From NCBI GenBank assembly GCA_029582155.1, contig CM055898.1:20534229-20598228 (forward strand): 64,000 nucleotides of DNA, read 5' to 3'. The DNA comes from Panopea generosa (lineage: Eukaryota; Mollusca; Bivalvia; Adapedonta; Hiatellidae). Below, in pieces: positions 11,881 through 25,019 of the stretch (its first letter is position 1; every line of letters starts with the position of its first letter). The notes beneath the pieces are model-generated. The model ran no database searches and was not told the DNA's origin. It saw nothing but the letters and a program-made list of their open reading frames with translations. Both the position numbers and the translations under genes were made by a program.

Positions 11881-12691
11881 TAAAAATTTGCTATGGTCAG
11901 CCATATATAAATGGGTGTGCACATGGTCGCCTCTCGGCTCTTTTTGAGAAAGTGTTATTGTCTCAGCCCGGTGTCATAAATATATATCATTTGTAGAGGA
12001 ACCTGACGAGACAGATTAAAGTTGCGGCCATAATATTATTCCATTATTTATAATGCTCAGATTTATATTTTGTACTTCGCTTTGATTAATTAAAGTTAAT
12101 CGAATGTGTATCTTGTTTGTGTTTGTGCATATATGATGCTAGTCCTAAAATAAAAAAGTATTATTATATTATTCATTAGTAATATGAACTAAGGCATTGC
12201 CTCTCTTGGGGTCGAACTTCAATATTATAAGTATAGTAAACAAACAATTATTAAATAAACTTTATAGTACATGTATTATATGTTTAAGGTAACGTTGCAG
12301 TTATTTTCATTATATATTTAATATGTATTATGTTTATCATAAATAAATCGCTTATTACATTATTGCAACTTCATTCAAGGAACAACATCTCTAATTCCTT
12401 GGTTTGAAAAACAATAGCAAACGTTATTATTATCATAAATGGTAGTGAGACATATTGTACATCTCTAGGAGCCTTTTAAAGTTTTTTTTTTATTTTGCGT
12501 CTCCCAAGTTATAAACAGCAGAAAATATCAAAATAATAAAGAAGCTGTCAATTCACAACTTTTTTAATCAAGCTACATAAGTGGATGCTGGTCACAAAAT
12601 TTTTCAGAACCTTTAGACGTGGGTTATTCTTGTTATTAATGTTTCTTGCATAATATAAATGTCACAGTGTGTACCTAAACTTAAAGGAGAG

Positions 12692-12790
12692 AATCATATG
12701 TCAACAGTCTGGTTAGCTCTGTCGGTAGAGCACTTGTCCTGTAATTGAAAGGTCCCGAGTTCGAGTCTGCAATGGCTGCATATTTTTCTT
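12692..12790 (+). mobile_element. tRNA-like SINE head
   Basis: TTAGCTCTGTCGGTAGAGCAC (D arm and A box) and GGTCCCGAGTTCGAGTC (B box) are well formed. The anticodon stem and acceptor stem pair poorly. It is most likely a tRNA-derived SINE 5' part. Confidence 0.5.
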
Positions 12791-12964
12791 GTCTTATTAC
12801 GTATAAATAATACATGTCTATACTATAGTTTACACTGTGCAGATAGCCAGTATGTATTTTTACTGGGGTTTCAAAACAATTTCAAAACAGATCTAGAAGA
12901 CATAGGAACCAATCTCAGTATAGCCACTGTCCTTCTATAAGTAACCATAAAATTCTCACAAATT

Positions 12965-13065
12965 GTTTTTAGACTACCGGAGCGAGGATTGATCCGACAA
13001 CGTTGGCGGTGAGACGTAAGTGGTTATTTGACAACAACACTATGGGCAACTCAGCGACAGAAGGA
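12965..13065 (-). mobile_element. Degraded tRNA-like SINE head
   Basis: On the minus strand, GTCGCTGAGTTGCCCATAG and GGATCAATCCTCGCTCC resemble A and B boxes at tRNA-like spacing. The evidence is weak. Confidence 0.3.
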
Positions 13066-13544
13066 TTCATTTGTATAATTCTAAACGCCAGACATTCTTT
13101 ATGTATTCAAGCATAAATAGAGTTCTTGCAGTTTAAATGTTAAAATATGACTTAACCAAATGTATATTTTTGGATAAATGTTGGAAACGTCAAGGACACA
13201 GGTCTAGACTAAAAATTTAAGAGAAGTCTCTGGACATGGAAGTAATTTGAACCTCCAGCTCCTATGTACCAAGAAAAAACAATAGCATTATGCATGACAC
13301 ATACATAAACCAATACATTTACTTAAGTTCCCAAATTAGCAGCTGAGGCATCCAAATATAATAATTTTTTTATTAAACATAGGTTCTCTTCAGTGCTTGT
13401 CCAGACACTTCTACAATCTGGTTGTAATACTAAACAAGACAAAAACATATACAAAAATATAGACCATGTATGATTATAAACTGCAGTCCATGGAAAATAT
13501 ATTTTTCGTTTTTAAGGTACTTAAAGGCAGTCAGAAAGAGTAAG

Positions 13545-13682
13545 TATGTTGGTTTAAACTTATTTATTTTACTTCGATTGTGAACTTAGACAAACCACGC
13601 TTGAAGTCTTCCTAGGTAGAACCAGTACAAAGCATATGCGGAAAAGGTGTCTTGCTCAAGGAAACCACACATAACCGCAAAA
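13545..13682 (-). mobile_element. 5'-truncated SINE, same family as 38578 and 48924
   Basis: The minus strand contains CCTTGAGCAAGACAC, TTTCCGCATATGCTT, GTACTGGTTCTA and AGGAAGACTT, then a tail TCGAAGTA..AATA.GTTTAAAC. This is the same body and tail as the full copy at 38578-38795. The tRNA head is missing. Confidence 0.75.
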
Positions 13683-13869
13683 ACCCTGATGCCCCATAAA
13701 ACTTAAAATACAAAAGTTGAATTGAAAATGTGAGCAGCCGAAATAAAATTTCTGTAATACCGGTACGAACATGCAATAAAAAAATTGCACTAGCATTTTG
13801 CAGCAAACATTATAAAAAATTATAAAAGAGAATAATTTCATTAAAAAATAAAACAGACATTTTCACCAT

Positions 13870-13990
13870 ATCTTAGTCATCCTTTTTTCATGTTGTTCGC
13901 AGCTGCTGGGATTCGAACCCAGAATTTTTACAAAAGTGTAGATGTGTTTGCCAGTTACACCACAGAAGCATATCATGTTGTACTAAGATA
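13870..13990 (-). mobile_element. tRNA-like SINE head (Ser/Leu type)
   Basis: The minus strand has TGTGGTGTAACTGGC (A-box-like) and a perfect B box in GGGTTCGAATCCCAGC, with a long variable arm between. The first stem does not pair well. Confidence 0.45.
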
Positions 13991-14439
13991 ATTGACTTAA
14001 ATATTTACCAAATCAAATTATGTAAATTAATGGAAAGTAATATTTAAATAGCCCAAATTTCTATTAATAAAGTTCACTCTTGTAACACAGCACCACATGT
14101 TTGTTTTCTAATACTATATACATGTAGTATAATATCAAATTTGGTGAAATTAAAAATCAGGTCGACTCCTCCTTTTTTATAGGGTAAAATGCTTCAACAA
14201 TCTGGAAGCTAACCTTTAATCAAAATATACAAGTATTGATTTCAAGTCTAGTTAAAACATCTAAAGCATCAGCTTTGTGTTTTATGGTATTTTTCACAAA
14301 AGTATATGTACTTTATAAAATGGTTAAATTTGATTTTCTCGGTCCCAAATAAATGCCAACCTTTGTAAAATGAATCACACCTTGGGAGTTGATTCAGGTT
14401 ATATGTAAAGTCAATAATGTGTCTGACTGTCAAATCAAG

Positions 14440-14880
14440 TGTTGTGAGGTACTTTAGCGTAAAAAATTAAATAAGTCAAATAATGGCAATTATTTGCATA
14501 TTATCCATGCAAAAGTTAAATCACTTACTCAATGTAGTATGTTTAATGACTGGGAAGTCTTGTGTTAAGTTTCAATCAAATCAAATATGTTGAGTGGTTG
14601 ATGAAGTATGGACTAGATGGAACTTGCAAACAAAACTTTAACCAGAATTTCTTAGTCAAACAAGGGCAATACTTTGTATTACATTAATGCAATAGTTATC
14701 TAACTTAGTTATTGTAGTATGTTTGATGACTGGGAAATGTTGTGTTAAGTTTCAAGTCAATACATGCAATGGTTATTGAGACTGGGACTTGCACACAAAA
14801 CTTCAATCAAGGTAGGACACTGACGCCCGGGTGAGCAGAATAGCTCTCTTTATCCTTCGAACAGTCAAGATAAAAACAAT
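14440..14880. repeat. About 180-bp tandem duplication within a dispersed repeat
   Basis: Two copies (about 14473-14651 and 14651-14811) share GTAGTATGTTT.ATGACTGGGAA, TTGTGTTAAGTTTCAA and ACTTGCA.ACAAAACTT. The second is followed by GACGCCCGGGTGAGCAGAATAG, an abrupt GC-rich end that suggests a transposable element boundary. Confidence 0.65.
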
Positions 14881-15607
14881 TTGAAAACTGTTTACGGCAA
14901 CAAAGACAACTCCGTCAGAATTTACAATGTATTACCAAAACTCTAATGAAAACAAAGCAAAAGGCAAACTAACAATAAATATATGTTATAAGTAGTGTTC
15001 TCTGATTGAAATAATTATATCATGACATGAACAGGGAGGTTACTGACTTATATTTATATAATTATATGAGTACATACGTAGTTGGAAACCATAATTTATA
15101 AAGTGTTTTTAAACAAGAGGTCCATGGGCCTTAACAGTCATCTGATTATCCAAAAAACATTCACATGTATTTATTCAGTCGTAAAAAATAACTTATTGTC
15201 AATTTCTCTTATATATATATATTGATTAAGTAAAGAAGGCCTCACTCCAAGGGCAAAACCGTGTGACCCTGGGACATGCAGTTCACAATTATTATAAATG
15301 ATCCATTTATGTCCATAGTCATCTCACTATTTGTTTTCCAGTGCTTCTCCTATATTGAAAAAAAGATTTTCAAAGTTTACCTTACTTTGACCGTTTTCAC
15401 AATTTTGATTCACCCGTGTGTACCAAAGCTGCGTAAAATATATCATTACAGTTACGGTTACGGTCTTTGAGAAGAAGTCGAAAAAGTCAATTGTTTACGC
15501 AAGTATGATGATGGACAAAAGGTCAATTGAGACAAAGTCTCAGGAGACCTAAAAAGACGGACTGAGATTAAAGTTGAGGGCATAATGGTAGATTGAATGC
15601 ATTTAAA

Positions 15608-15838
15608 GGGTCCTCTGTGGCAGAGTGGTCTAAGGCACCATCTCAAAATCACTTATTTCTCACCGCTAAGGTGATATGTTCGAATCCCGCTCAAAAACCT
15701 GTATGTGAGAAAGTTCCCAGTTACTTGCAGAAGGACAGTAGTTGTACTCAGTCTGAGAACTTCCTCCACCAGCAAAACTGGATAAGCCATATATAACCTG
15801 AAATGTGTTAAAAATGGCTTTAAACCTGACAAAAAAAA
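15608..15838 (+). mobile_element. Full-length tRNA-derived SINE with 13-bp target-site duplication
   Basis: GAATGCATTTAAA occurs directly before (15595-15607) and after (15839-15851) the element. The head has A box TGGCAGAGTGGTCTAAGG and B box GTTCGAATCCC. The body has CAGTTACTTGCAGAAGGAC. It ends in an A-rich tail. It is a clean retroposed insertion, related to the copy at 43217-43467. Confidence 0.92.
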
Positions 15839-15859
15839 GAATGCATTTAAATCACTGTT

Positions 15860-16795
15860 CTTATTAATTAAAGTTTTATATCTATTATATCAACTACTAT
15901 ATGCCGCACCATGTGTATCAATACATTTGATTGTTATTATCCAGATGGACTAAGCTCATTCGCCATATTTGGCCAGGTCATCCTAAAAAAATGTTTGATT
16001 GCAGTGCCTCGACTCAGTATTTTAAAAAGAAATGGACAGATATCATGAAAAATAAAATTTATAGGTTTGAAAGGCAATAAAAAGTTTAAGTAGCTGCAAT
16101 ATTAGCGAGTTGGTAGGAGCACAGCAAACACATGCCCCACTTGTTTTTTTATGCCAGAATGCAACCCTCCATTACTGAGAACATTTCCGTGCTAAAGATC
16201 ACGTACTTGTCACATGTGAAGCTGTTGGTACAAATCAAGCTATATACATACAATGTATTAGAGTCAACCAATATACCCTGAAAGGTTCTACTCAGACTTA
16301 CTTTTTGGAATATTCAGGAGACCTTCCGATACCTTTTTATGTTCATGCTCATTATTGCACAGAGAGTTTAGCTTGAATTGTCACTACAAGGAACTGTTCA
16401 CCCATTCTGAGTATTGTTAACGCCCTTCACATCGGAAAAATGCAAGGAATGTGAATATGAGCCCAATGTAACAGTGATAATAGACAAAATTTAGTAAAGA
16501 TATACTATATTTAGTACCATGCGTTATAATGTTGTTAAAATCCCTTCCACTGACAGTGCTGTACAATTCTATAGCCGGATGTTCTGGACAAGTAGGAAAT
16601 TGTACAAGTCACTGTCCAAGTAGAAATATGTACAAGTCACGCTTTACAAAAGTTTAGTCTCTTTAATAAGTTTAATTGGTGCACATACACATGGGGATTA
16701 ATTACCACTGACCAGTTAATCACTACTCTGGATCAATTATCATTCAATTATATCCAGGCGGTATTCAATAAGATGTCATATACATAGCTGTTTTA
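15860..16795. other. AT-rich non-coding DNA
   Basis: I recognise nothing here. Confidence 0.5.
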
Positions 16796-16814
16796 ATGGC
16801 AACATTTATAGGTA

Positions 16815-16990
16815 TAAGCTGGTTAGCCTCATTAGCTCTGTTGGTAAATCACAAAACTTCTAGCATCGAGGTTGTGGGTTAGATCCCCGGGGCTGGTCAA
16901 TTAAAACCAGTCGTTCCGAAGGGACTTTAAATCGAGGATCCGTGTGGCAGTGCTATACACTGAGCACACTGAAGAACCAGAAGAAACATA
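16815..16990 (+). mobile_element. tRNA-derived SINE with GGACTTTAA-type body
   Basis: The head has TTAGCTCTGTTGGTAAATCAC and GAGGTTGTGGGTTAGATCC. The body reads GAAGGGACTTTAAATCGAGG and GTGTGGCAGTGCTATACACTG, a conserved body seen in invertebrate SINEs. It is a different family from the others in the window. Confidence 0.75.
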
Positions 16991-17069
16991 CAATGGGTTT
17001 CAATCCGTATCCTGCACTATCCCCCTGGAACCTAAAAAGATTAACACTCCTCGGGTAATCGCCAATATG

Positions 17070-17445
17070 GGATGTTTATGTCCGTAAAATAATGTAGGTA
17101 ACCTACTTTCGCACCAAAAACCATGACAACTACAAATATTAAAAACAATGTTGATATTTACAAAGACTTGTATAGAAGGATAGGAAACTTGCATCTCCTG
17201 ACTAAATGTTGATAAAATAGCACACAAAGGATTACTAATTTCGCATGAGCGTTCACAAAATCTCACCTAGTTGCCTTTCCATCTCTATTTAATTCCTTGA
17301 TGTTTATGTCTATAAATTTTAGGTAAGCAACTTTCGCAGCACACACTATGACAAATACAGATATCAAAACATATGGTAGATGTTTATGTCTGTAAAATGT
17401 TTGGTAAGTGACTTTCGTGCCATATACCATGACATCTACAGGTAT
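17070..17445. repeat. Three diverged copies of a short repeat
   Basis: GATGTTTATGTC.GTAAA.....GTAAG..ACTTTCG recurs at about 17069, 17299 and 17377, each followed by CATGACA..TACA.ATAT. The last two are 78 bp apart and the first is about 230 bp earlier. Confidence 0.65.
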
Positions 17446-17519
17446 AAAAAAAATAGTTGCGGTTAATGTTCTCTCAACACACTGCGAGTTTGGGTCCGAC
17501 TGTAGCTTCAATTTTACAT

Positions 17520-19240
17520 GCTTTGCGATATTTTGGACCCAAACACAAGATACAACTATATTACGATACGCTTTCAGTTAGAAGTACAATGTACGTCATT
17601 TGTACACTTTTAAATTTTAGCTTTAAATTTTAAAACTTTTTATCAAACAACAAACATTTAACATTTAAACTGATTATTTCATTGGTGTTCCCGGCACACT
17701 CTATACACCATATCTATCAGTTTTCGGAATCTGCATTCATCTTTCTCCAGCAGGTAGTCTCTGAGTAATTTTATTGCATGCCATTTTTGCAAGATTTATA
17801 CTGATTATAAACCTACACTCAAATTTGCCATTTCATTCTCATTTGGTTTAACAATATTAATTTGTTATCAACATATTACATATACATATATCAATACATA
17901 GCGATGCATAACTACATAATTGAAACGAACGTTATTCTCATTTAAAGAGGCAAATCGCTTCGTTTTTTGTTCTCCAATAAGTTGAAAGTTGCAAGACCGA
18001 TGCGTGATCTTGCCTAGGCAAATAAAATAATATATTGACCGGATTACTTCACACTGTACAAAGAAGGGAATGTGAAAATGATGGATAATAAATATATTAA
18101 CATATGATTATGATATACCATATTATAACGGTAAATATAGCATGTTAAAGTTCCGAGAAAATAAAATAAATAGGACAACATGTCAAACATTTAAACATAC
18201 TGTATATCCATCTGGCTGACAACACACAACTGTCATCCTTAACAACATGTATTATTTGTATACTGAGACAAGGGCTAATTTCACGTTGAATTATGTCTGA
18301 CTACACTTTAAAAATATAATTTTTTTACAATATTTATCAAAATTCGACCCGCAGGGGTGTCCATATATGTCCTCATGTGAGAAATGTTTTATTTATTTGT
18401 GTAACGTATAATTTACATATAATGGATCTTGTCACAAAAGACCACTAGCGGATCCCATAAAACACATTTAATCGTTCTTGTTTTGTTACAAACAAAGTTT
18501 ATCATCGTGATTTTTTAATTTTTAAACGTTGACATTTTCCAAGGGTCTAGTTTGTATTGGCACATCCTTTTAGATCGAATTTCGTTTGATAGTTTTGTAA
18601 CCTTTTATCGCTTTTCTTTAACATTTTTTTTCCAATATAGAAGATTATGTTTAACACATTTAATTTACAAAATGTATAGCATTTACACGAAAAAAGTGTA
18701 ACATTATATATGATAATCATATATACATATAGTGTTATAATTTAATTGCAAGGCGTTAATTTATATTATAGTATTATCAACATAAAAATGATTGTTATAC
18801 AGTAAGAAAATATGCAACCCTAAATCTAACCTCAAATTTAAAAGAACTTTTCCACAGAGAATGACATATTTTAAATATAGCTTTATAATATTTGTATTTC
18901 ATAGTCACATAATTATGGTGATATATGATATTATAAAGGCGGTAAACAAGGATATAAGTCTTTGTCCTCGCTTAAATAACTAAAGAAAAACAACAACAAC
19001 AACAACAACAATATTATTATTCATTTTTAATTACACAATGACATTGTTGTTAACATATTTCACTTTTAACGGTGAAGTTTCAATTTATTTCAATGAAACA
19101 TCTACATAGGTCATCAAAAAGCATAAAATTAAAGTTTGATAGTTATTGCATTTTTAAATTAAACATCTCATGAAAACCAACATACTTAAACAGACTAAGT
19201 GCATGTTACATAAACCATGTATGAACACAAACAATTACCC
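17520..19240. other. AT-rich non-coding DNA with a short CAA repeat
   Basis: A (CAA)n run occurs at 18989-19012. Nothing else is supported. Confidence 0.5.
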
Positions 19241-19242
19241 CA

Positions 19243-20285
19243 TACACGTATATATGGAGATAGTTATTTGTGAACAACCAGACATAAATGTATAGACCAG
19301 ACTAAGGCGAGCGAGCCTTGCTACAATGCAAACCATAGACATGATCTCAAGGCTTCTAACAAACCAAATAGATTTTGTGTCAACCATGACTTATATACAA
19401 TGATTTTACATGCAACACATCTGGACTGGACGGACAATTTACATACATGAACTGATAGCTTTATATTAGTTGGATACAGTTAAATATTCATGATTACTCA
19501 CATGCTTTATAAAAGACATATTTAGAAACCCGTTGGATCATGAGGATACAGTGAAATAAATGTAATTGAAATCTAAATAACGGAATTTCCGGGGTGGGGG
19601 GTGGATCTTTTCATATGTACATTCACAATGTATGATATATATATGGAGATAATTATTTGTGAACAACCAGACATAAATGCACAGTTCAGACTACAGCGAG
19701 CGCGCCTAGCTATAATGCAATTCATAAACACAATACCAAGGCATCTAACAAATCAAATAGACTTTGTGTTAAACATGACTTACATACTATGGTTTTACAT
19801 ATAAAATATCTTGACTGGACAGATATGTTAAATACATGAAATGATAGCTTTATAAGTAGGATCCAGTTAAGGATTCATGACTACTCACATGCCATATAAA
19901 GACATATTAAGAAACCGTTTGGATCATTAGGATACAGTGAAATCATATGTATTTATTTCAAAATGAGAAATAATTGAAAACACAACAACGGAATTTCCAA
20001 TTTTTGGGATCTTTTCAGATGCACATTCATAATGTATATATATGAAGATAAATATTTGTGAACAACCGGACATAAACTACGGCGAGTGCGCCTAGCTGCA
20101 ATGCAAACCATAGACACAATATCAAGGCATCTGCATAACCAAATAGATTTGGTGTCAACCGTGACATATTTACTATGGCTTTAGATGCAACACATCTGGA
20201 CTGGACAGAAAATTGACATACATGAACTGATATATTTATATGAGAAGGACCCAGTTAATGATTCGAAAATTGAAAAGTACATAAT
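19243..20285. repeat. Tandem array of about 390-bp units (three copies)
   Basis: The segment GGAGATAGTTATTTGTGAAC starts copies near 19256, 19643 and 20043. Each is followed by CAACC.GACATAAA, GCGAG.G.GCC.AGCT, AATAGA.TT.GTGT.AAC and CATCTGGACTGGAC. The copies are strongly diverged and the third is shortened. Confidence 0.82.
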
Positions 20286-20395
20286 ATATCTCTCTTAATA
20301 TACATTAACTGTTATATATCTGGCATGTACAATATATATATAGACAGTTATCATTTGCTATTGTTACATTCATTTTTTTTTACAAAAAATACTAT

Positions 20396-20530
20396 AGAGT
20401 CAAACTTGTTTAAGTGGTCACCAAGCACTTAAGCAACCAATTGACTTAAAAAGCCACAGTTTTTATTTACAAGTTTTATATCTTTAGTTTGACCAACCTG
20501 TATAAAGCACTTATCTGCCTTAAAGTGTTA
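20396..20530. mobile_element. Possible DNA-transposon end (GAGTCAAACTTG type)
   Basis: TAGAGTCAAACTTGTTTAAGTGGTCACC resembles terminal sequences of pogo/Tigger-like elements, and GTTTGACCAACCTGTA follows nearby. There is no transposase. Confidence 0.3.
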
Positions 20531-20629
20531 ACTTTGATTTATTAGATATACTGGTAAAAAAAAACAAGCAGAGCTTTTGACATTGTAAATTGCTCGTCGT
20601 CCTTGTCCCGTATCTAACGTTCGTCTATT

Positions 20630-21645
20630 TACTTCTGTCTTGTAGACACGATAGCACCCCTATGTTGTCTTTAACCTTAACTAACATTTCACAGACGGTA
20701 TATAGCCACAATATATCGGATGAGTTCTTGAACCAGTATGATTCAATCACAAATATCCTCGGCTAAGGTCTTATAATATAAGCACATTTAAGTGATACTA
20801 TTTTCGTTGAAAGCTCAATGCCGATACCTTATATACTTTATATGTAGCATATATATAGTTCAATGCTTACACTTTAGATGTTTTGCACGTAACATTGCAG
20901 AGAGGTACCGTTAAACGTATATGAAAGTCTGATCTCTAGAGTCAAATCTGGGAAGACCCCATGGGTCACTGTTTTAAAAGGAATTATATAGGGAAAACAA
21001 TAATATGTTCGTGTAGATGCAATAGCGCTCCAATTTTGCATTGAAGCTTAATGACACTTGTACAGAAGTTACATAACCACAATATATCGCACGAGTTTTT
21101 TAATCTTGGTGATTTGACCACTAATATCACCGCCACAGGGATTAAAAGCAAATTTTAAGCTCAGCTTTAGAATTAATTTCTATCAAAGTTCAAAGCCTAT
21201 ACCTGAGCTATTTTACATGTAGCATTAGATGGAGGTCTTCTTAAGAGTTTATTGCCGTCTTATCCCTGGGGTAAACATATTGGCCTCCACATGGGTCACT
21301 ATTTTACATTGAGTTGTATACGGAAAGTGTTAAAATGTTCGTGTATACTCATTATCACCCCAATATTCCAGTATAGCTTACCACATACGTTTTTCATTAA
21401 ATCTTTATCAAACTAACACCACAGTATCTCTGGTTCTAATCAGTCATATTACCCTGCAACAGGATCTTTTTTAAGATACACCTTTCTGAGAACTGAAAGC
21501 GTAGGTCATAAATGCTTAACTTTTAACATAGCTAAAAGGTTCTAAAACATGTGTTGAAGTCAGGTCACTGAAGACACAATATCACCCCGATATTCCAATG
21601 AATCGCGGACAAGTTTTTGTACCAGCCTAATTTTTATTCAGTCTT
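20630..21645. repeat. Diverged tandem repeat, about 370-bp period, next to an RT fragment
   Basis: AGCCACAATATATCGGATGAG (20703) recurs as AACCACAATATATCGCACGAG (21071). CCATGGGTCACTGTTTTA (20959) recurs as ACATGGGTCACTATTTTA (21289), and ATGTTCGTGTA follows each. A third, weaker copy ends near 21640. Confidence 0.7.
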
Positions 21646-21659
21646 GAATGCAGTGGTAT

Positions 21660-22915
21660 CTCTGCCTCACTTCTTTTTCGGTTCAAGGATTATTTACCTG
21701 GCAGAACACAATGTGTAGTCTTTTCCGGGTCTTCATCTGACACGGTTACAATATCGTCTGGTGTTTCTCAAGGCTCAATTTTTGGTCCATTATTGTTTCT
21801 TGTTTACATTAACTATATTGTTTTTGAAACTGGCTCTGCGATTCGCCTCTTTGCTGACGACACAATCCTCCATGTCATTGTCGGTTACCCTCAACATGCT
21901 GCTGTCCGTCTAAATTCTAACCTACAAAAGATCAATGACTGGGCTTCAAACTGCTTGTAACTTTCCATCCTGCTAAAACTTAATATTTTCTTATTTTCGC
22001 CAAGCACGTAAAACCCAGCACCCGTCCATATTCATGAACACTATTCAAATACAGGAAGTCGACACTCACAAAAACATACGAATCACATTCTCTAGTGATT
22101 GCAAATGGCTTAAACCCATTAAAGATATCACTAAAACGGCTTGAGTCAACATTCTGCTTTCTCTTAAATTCACTTTGGATCGTCTGTCACTCGAAACTAT
22201 CTACACATCTTTCATAAGGCCTACACTCGAATACTGTGACGTCGTTAGGGATAATATAACCAAAGCTGAAGAAGATGACCGCGAAAATTCAAAATGGAAG
22301 TAGCTAGAATCATTACGGGAGCAACAAGCCTAGTATCACTCAATAACTTGTACAAAGAATCCGCTCTTGAAACCTTGAATTCCCGCAGACGTCAACACAA
22401 ATTGGTCAATCTCTATAAAAGGATCAAATATTTCCTCTTCCCCTTCCTACTTATCAAATATGATCCCCGAGACAGTAAGAAATGTCGTAACCTACGGCCT
22501 ATCTAATTCTGACCACATTAGGAACGTTTCCTTCAATACCCAACACTTGGCTGCATCTTTCCTCCCCTCCACTTTATCAATACCTCCAGCCACCCGGTTT
22601 CCTGTTTCCGTCTTGTCTTTCAAACACGCTCTTAATTTTAATAAAAAGACTGTTCCAAAATTTTACTACGATGGTAGAAGAGATTCGGCAATTCAGTATG
22701 CGCGGTTACGGATGCACTGCAGTTCCTTGAAAGAGCATCTGTTTGCCAAACACATTGTAAAAAGTTCTACCTGTGTCTGTGGAGAAATTGGGGATACTTA
22801 GAACTATCTCTATATCATCATCAACGAACTCTACTCCTTCGTACTATTACTCGTCTAGACCTAAATGCACTGCTGTTCGGCAACGACACTCCTTCTGATG
22901 ATGTCTGATTAAGTT
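21660..22915 (+). mobile_element. Decayed jockey-like non-LTR retrotransposon fragment (RT to 3' part)
   Basis: Broken frames encode SSGVSQGSIFGPLLFLVYIN, AIRLFADDTIL (21843-21872) and LNSNLQKINDWAS, the middle RT motifs with both catalytic Asp. They are followed by the conserved C-terminal half: ARIITGATSLVSL, then LSFKHALN, KFYYDGRRDSAIQYARLRMH and a CVCGE knuckle remnant ending near 22798. Several stops and frameshifts are present and the 5' half is missing. Confidence 0.85.
22294..22801 (+). pseudogene. C-terminal domain remnants of the jockey-like RT
   Basis: Two overlapping open segments in different frames (22294-22506 and 22460-22801) carry the post-RT region: RIITGATSLVSLNNLY with an R-R-x-H-K-L-x-x-x-Y-K pattern, then ATRFPVSVLSFKHALN, QYARLRMHCSSL and CVCGE. 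The switch between them shows a frameshift near 22460-22506. Confidence 0.8.
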
Positions 22916-22919
22916 ATAT

Positions 22920-24840
22920 AGTGCAAGTATTGATCAAGGCTAGTATACACAACTGTCAGTAGTTGGAGCTTCATATACGCCGCAACCTATATACATACCT
23001 AGTCAGCTGCAACTGTATTCTCAACGATCAAGTTACTTGGACATATTTATTGTTTTCATCTCAAACTCTGTTTAAAACTATTTGTCTAGTAATTAATTTG
23101 TTTTCCTTCCATTTGTAACACCATTGTATAGTCATTGCAAGATATTCAAAAGAGAGACATTGTACAAGCTAGAAAAAAATTTGCTTCTCAATTCTGTAAA
23201 TACGTATCGCTGTTTATTGAATATATGTATATATAATATGTTGATAACAAATAAATATTATTTAAACTAAACAGCCTCATTCGACCATAAATGCCCTTTC
23301 CCATAACAGAAGTATAAGCATATTTTAGGTGAAGCTAATAGTCTTTTTGAGCAATTCCGGCCCTCTTGTGCCTTTTGTTCAATTAATATATATCAACTTT
23401 TTAAGCTAAAATTTCTTTGGAGCTCGGACAGGTCAAAATGTGATGTTCATGGTTTATTGTAATCTTAACATTCACTTTAGTTGAAACGGTAGTTATGTTA
23501 ATATAATATATATAGTCCATATGTGAAATATGATGAACACCGAAAACTCAATAGTATGTTAGTCTGACCAGAAAACATTAGCTGACGATCTGCCATCGTA
23601 CATACACATGTATTTAATACTCTCGTACGTGCTATTGCTTAACGAATCACTTTGTCGCTGTCAATATTGAGAGGCTACCAATGTTTTTTAGTACAATCAA
23701 CGAATCAGATATTAAGTTATTGGCACAGTTATTTTATATGGACGATTTGTCGCTTCCTTAGCTCGTGGGCTCCAGTTTACGCTCAGACAAATAAAAAGGA
23801 TGTGTTTAATAACTATCAAACCGCAAGCGGCTTGATAATTTCGAAACACCACCCATGCAATCCCCCATGCTGTGCTCTACTGAAATAAATTGTGAACAAA
23901 TTATTGACCGCCCCGATTCCGAACAGGCTTCGTGACTCCCTGTTTTCTTTGACGAATTGTTTATCGGAGAGAGACGACCATTAATTTGTAAACAAATATT
24001 GTTCATAATTATTTAAAATAATGAACTTTTTTTAGTTTTTCGTTTATAAACTTTCTCATTGGTCACATGACATGTAATATACCATCTGGAGGAGTTAAAC
24101 TGACTTTAATTGTTACTAAACACAACCGCTTCGGAAGAAGTTTAAAAAGCCTTCAACAGGGCATATAATGAATCTGATCCTTACAAACGCAACAATAGAC
24201 AGAAAATAACGTATACGTAAATCAGTGTTACACTGTGTCTACACCATTTTAACCTATGTCTGTAAAAACAATAAGTCCATTCCTGTAGTATGAAGAAAGG
24301 ACTAAGACGTTTTGTGCTTTCAAAGGAGTCTGTTATTATAAAATACATGACATAGTGTAATTAAGCTTTCTTTATGAACATACTTATTTCATAATACACC
24401 TAAAGGATCACAACTGTCAGAGTTTTTAACTTCTTGTCTATCATAGTTTTATAGTGTTTTAGTATTATTTTCCTAATCAAAAACTTTATTCAATCATTTG
24501 TCCATGGAACGTTTAAGGTTATGTTATTATTTTAAGAAAATATTCTAACTCTTACACATAACTATTAAATTCTACATGATGTTCTGTGTATGTTCTTTAT
24601 CCATTTATTGAATATTTAGCTGCATTACAGACTACCTGTTTTAAAGTCCGTACACAAATTGACGTGCTCAACTACAATCTTCAAGTGATAATATAAACTA
24701 TGAAAATTGGAGAAGCGTTGTCCTTTTTGACAAGTCCAGATCTTCCATTTGTTCACATTGAAAAAATGTTTTATCCTGTATTGGTGTCACTTATTTAATT
24801 TCAAAGCCAGTCCCCCCTAAAGCATGTGTTGCGCTTTCAT
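22920..24840. other. AT-rich non-coding DNA
   Basis: No supported feature. Confidence 0.5.
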
Positions 24841-24844
24841 TTCC

Positions 24845-25015
24845 CTTGAGTGGTATATCGAAACGGGCAGTAGTTCATGGATTTATTGTTGGCCGCTCAC
24901 GCCTGAGGTTGTGGGCCCAGCTCAACCCGATTTCCTTCAAAAAACAATACTAAGAGCTGATTCCAGCCAGGAAGCGGACTAGAGAGCGGTTCAAATAAGC
25001 TGTTACGTCTCACAC
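24845..25015 (+). mobile_element. tRNA-derived SINE
   Basis: A weak A-box region around 24866-24895 is followed by a B-box-like GAGGTTGTGGGCCCAGC. The body has GCTGATTCCAGCCAGGAAG and ends GGTTCAAATAAGCTG. It stands out as GC-richer than its surroundings. Family membership rests on the tRNA-like layout. Confidence 0.55.
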
Positions 25016-25019
25016 AACA

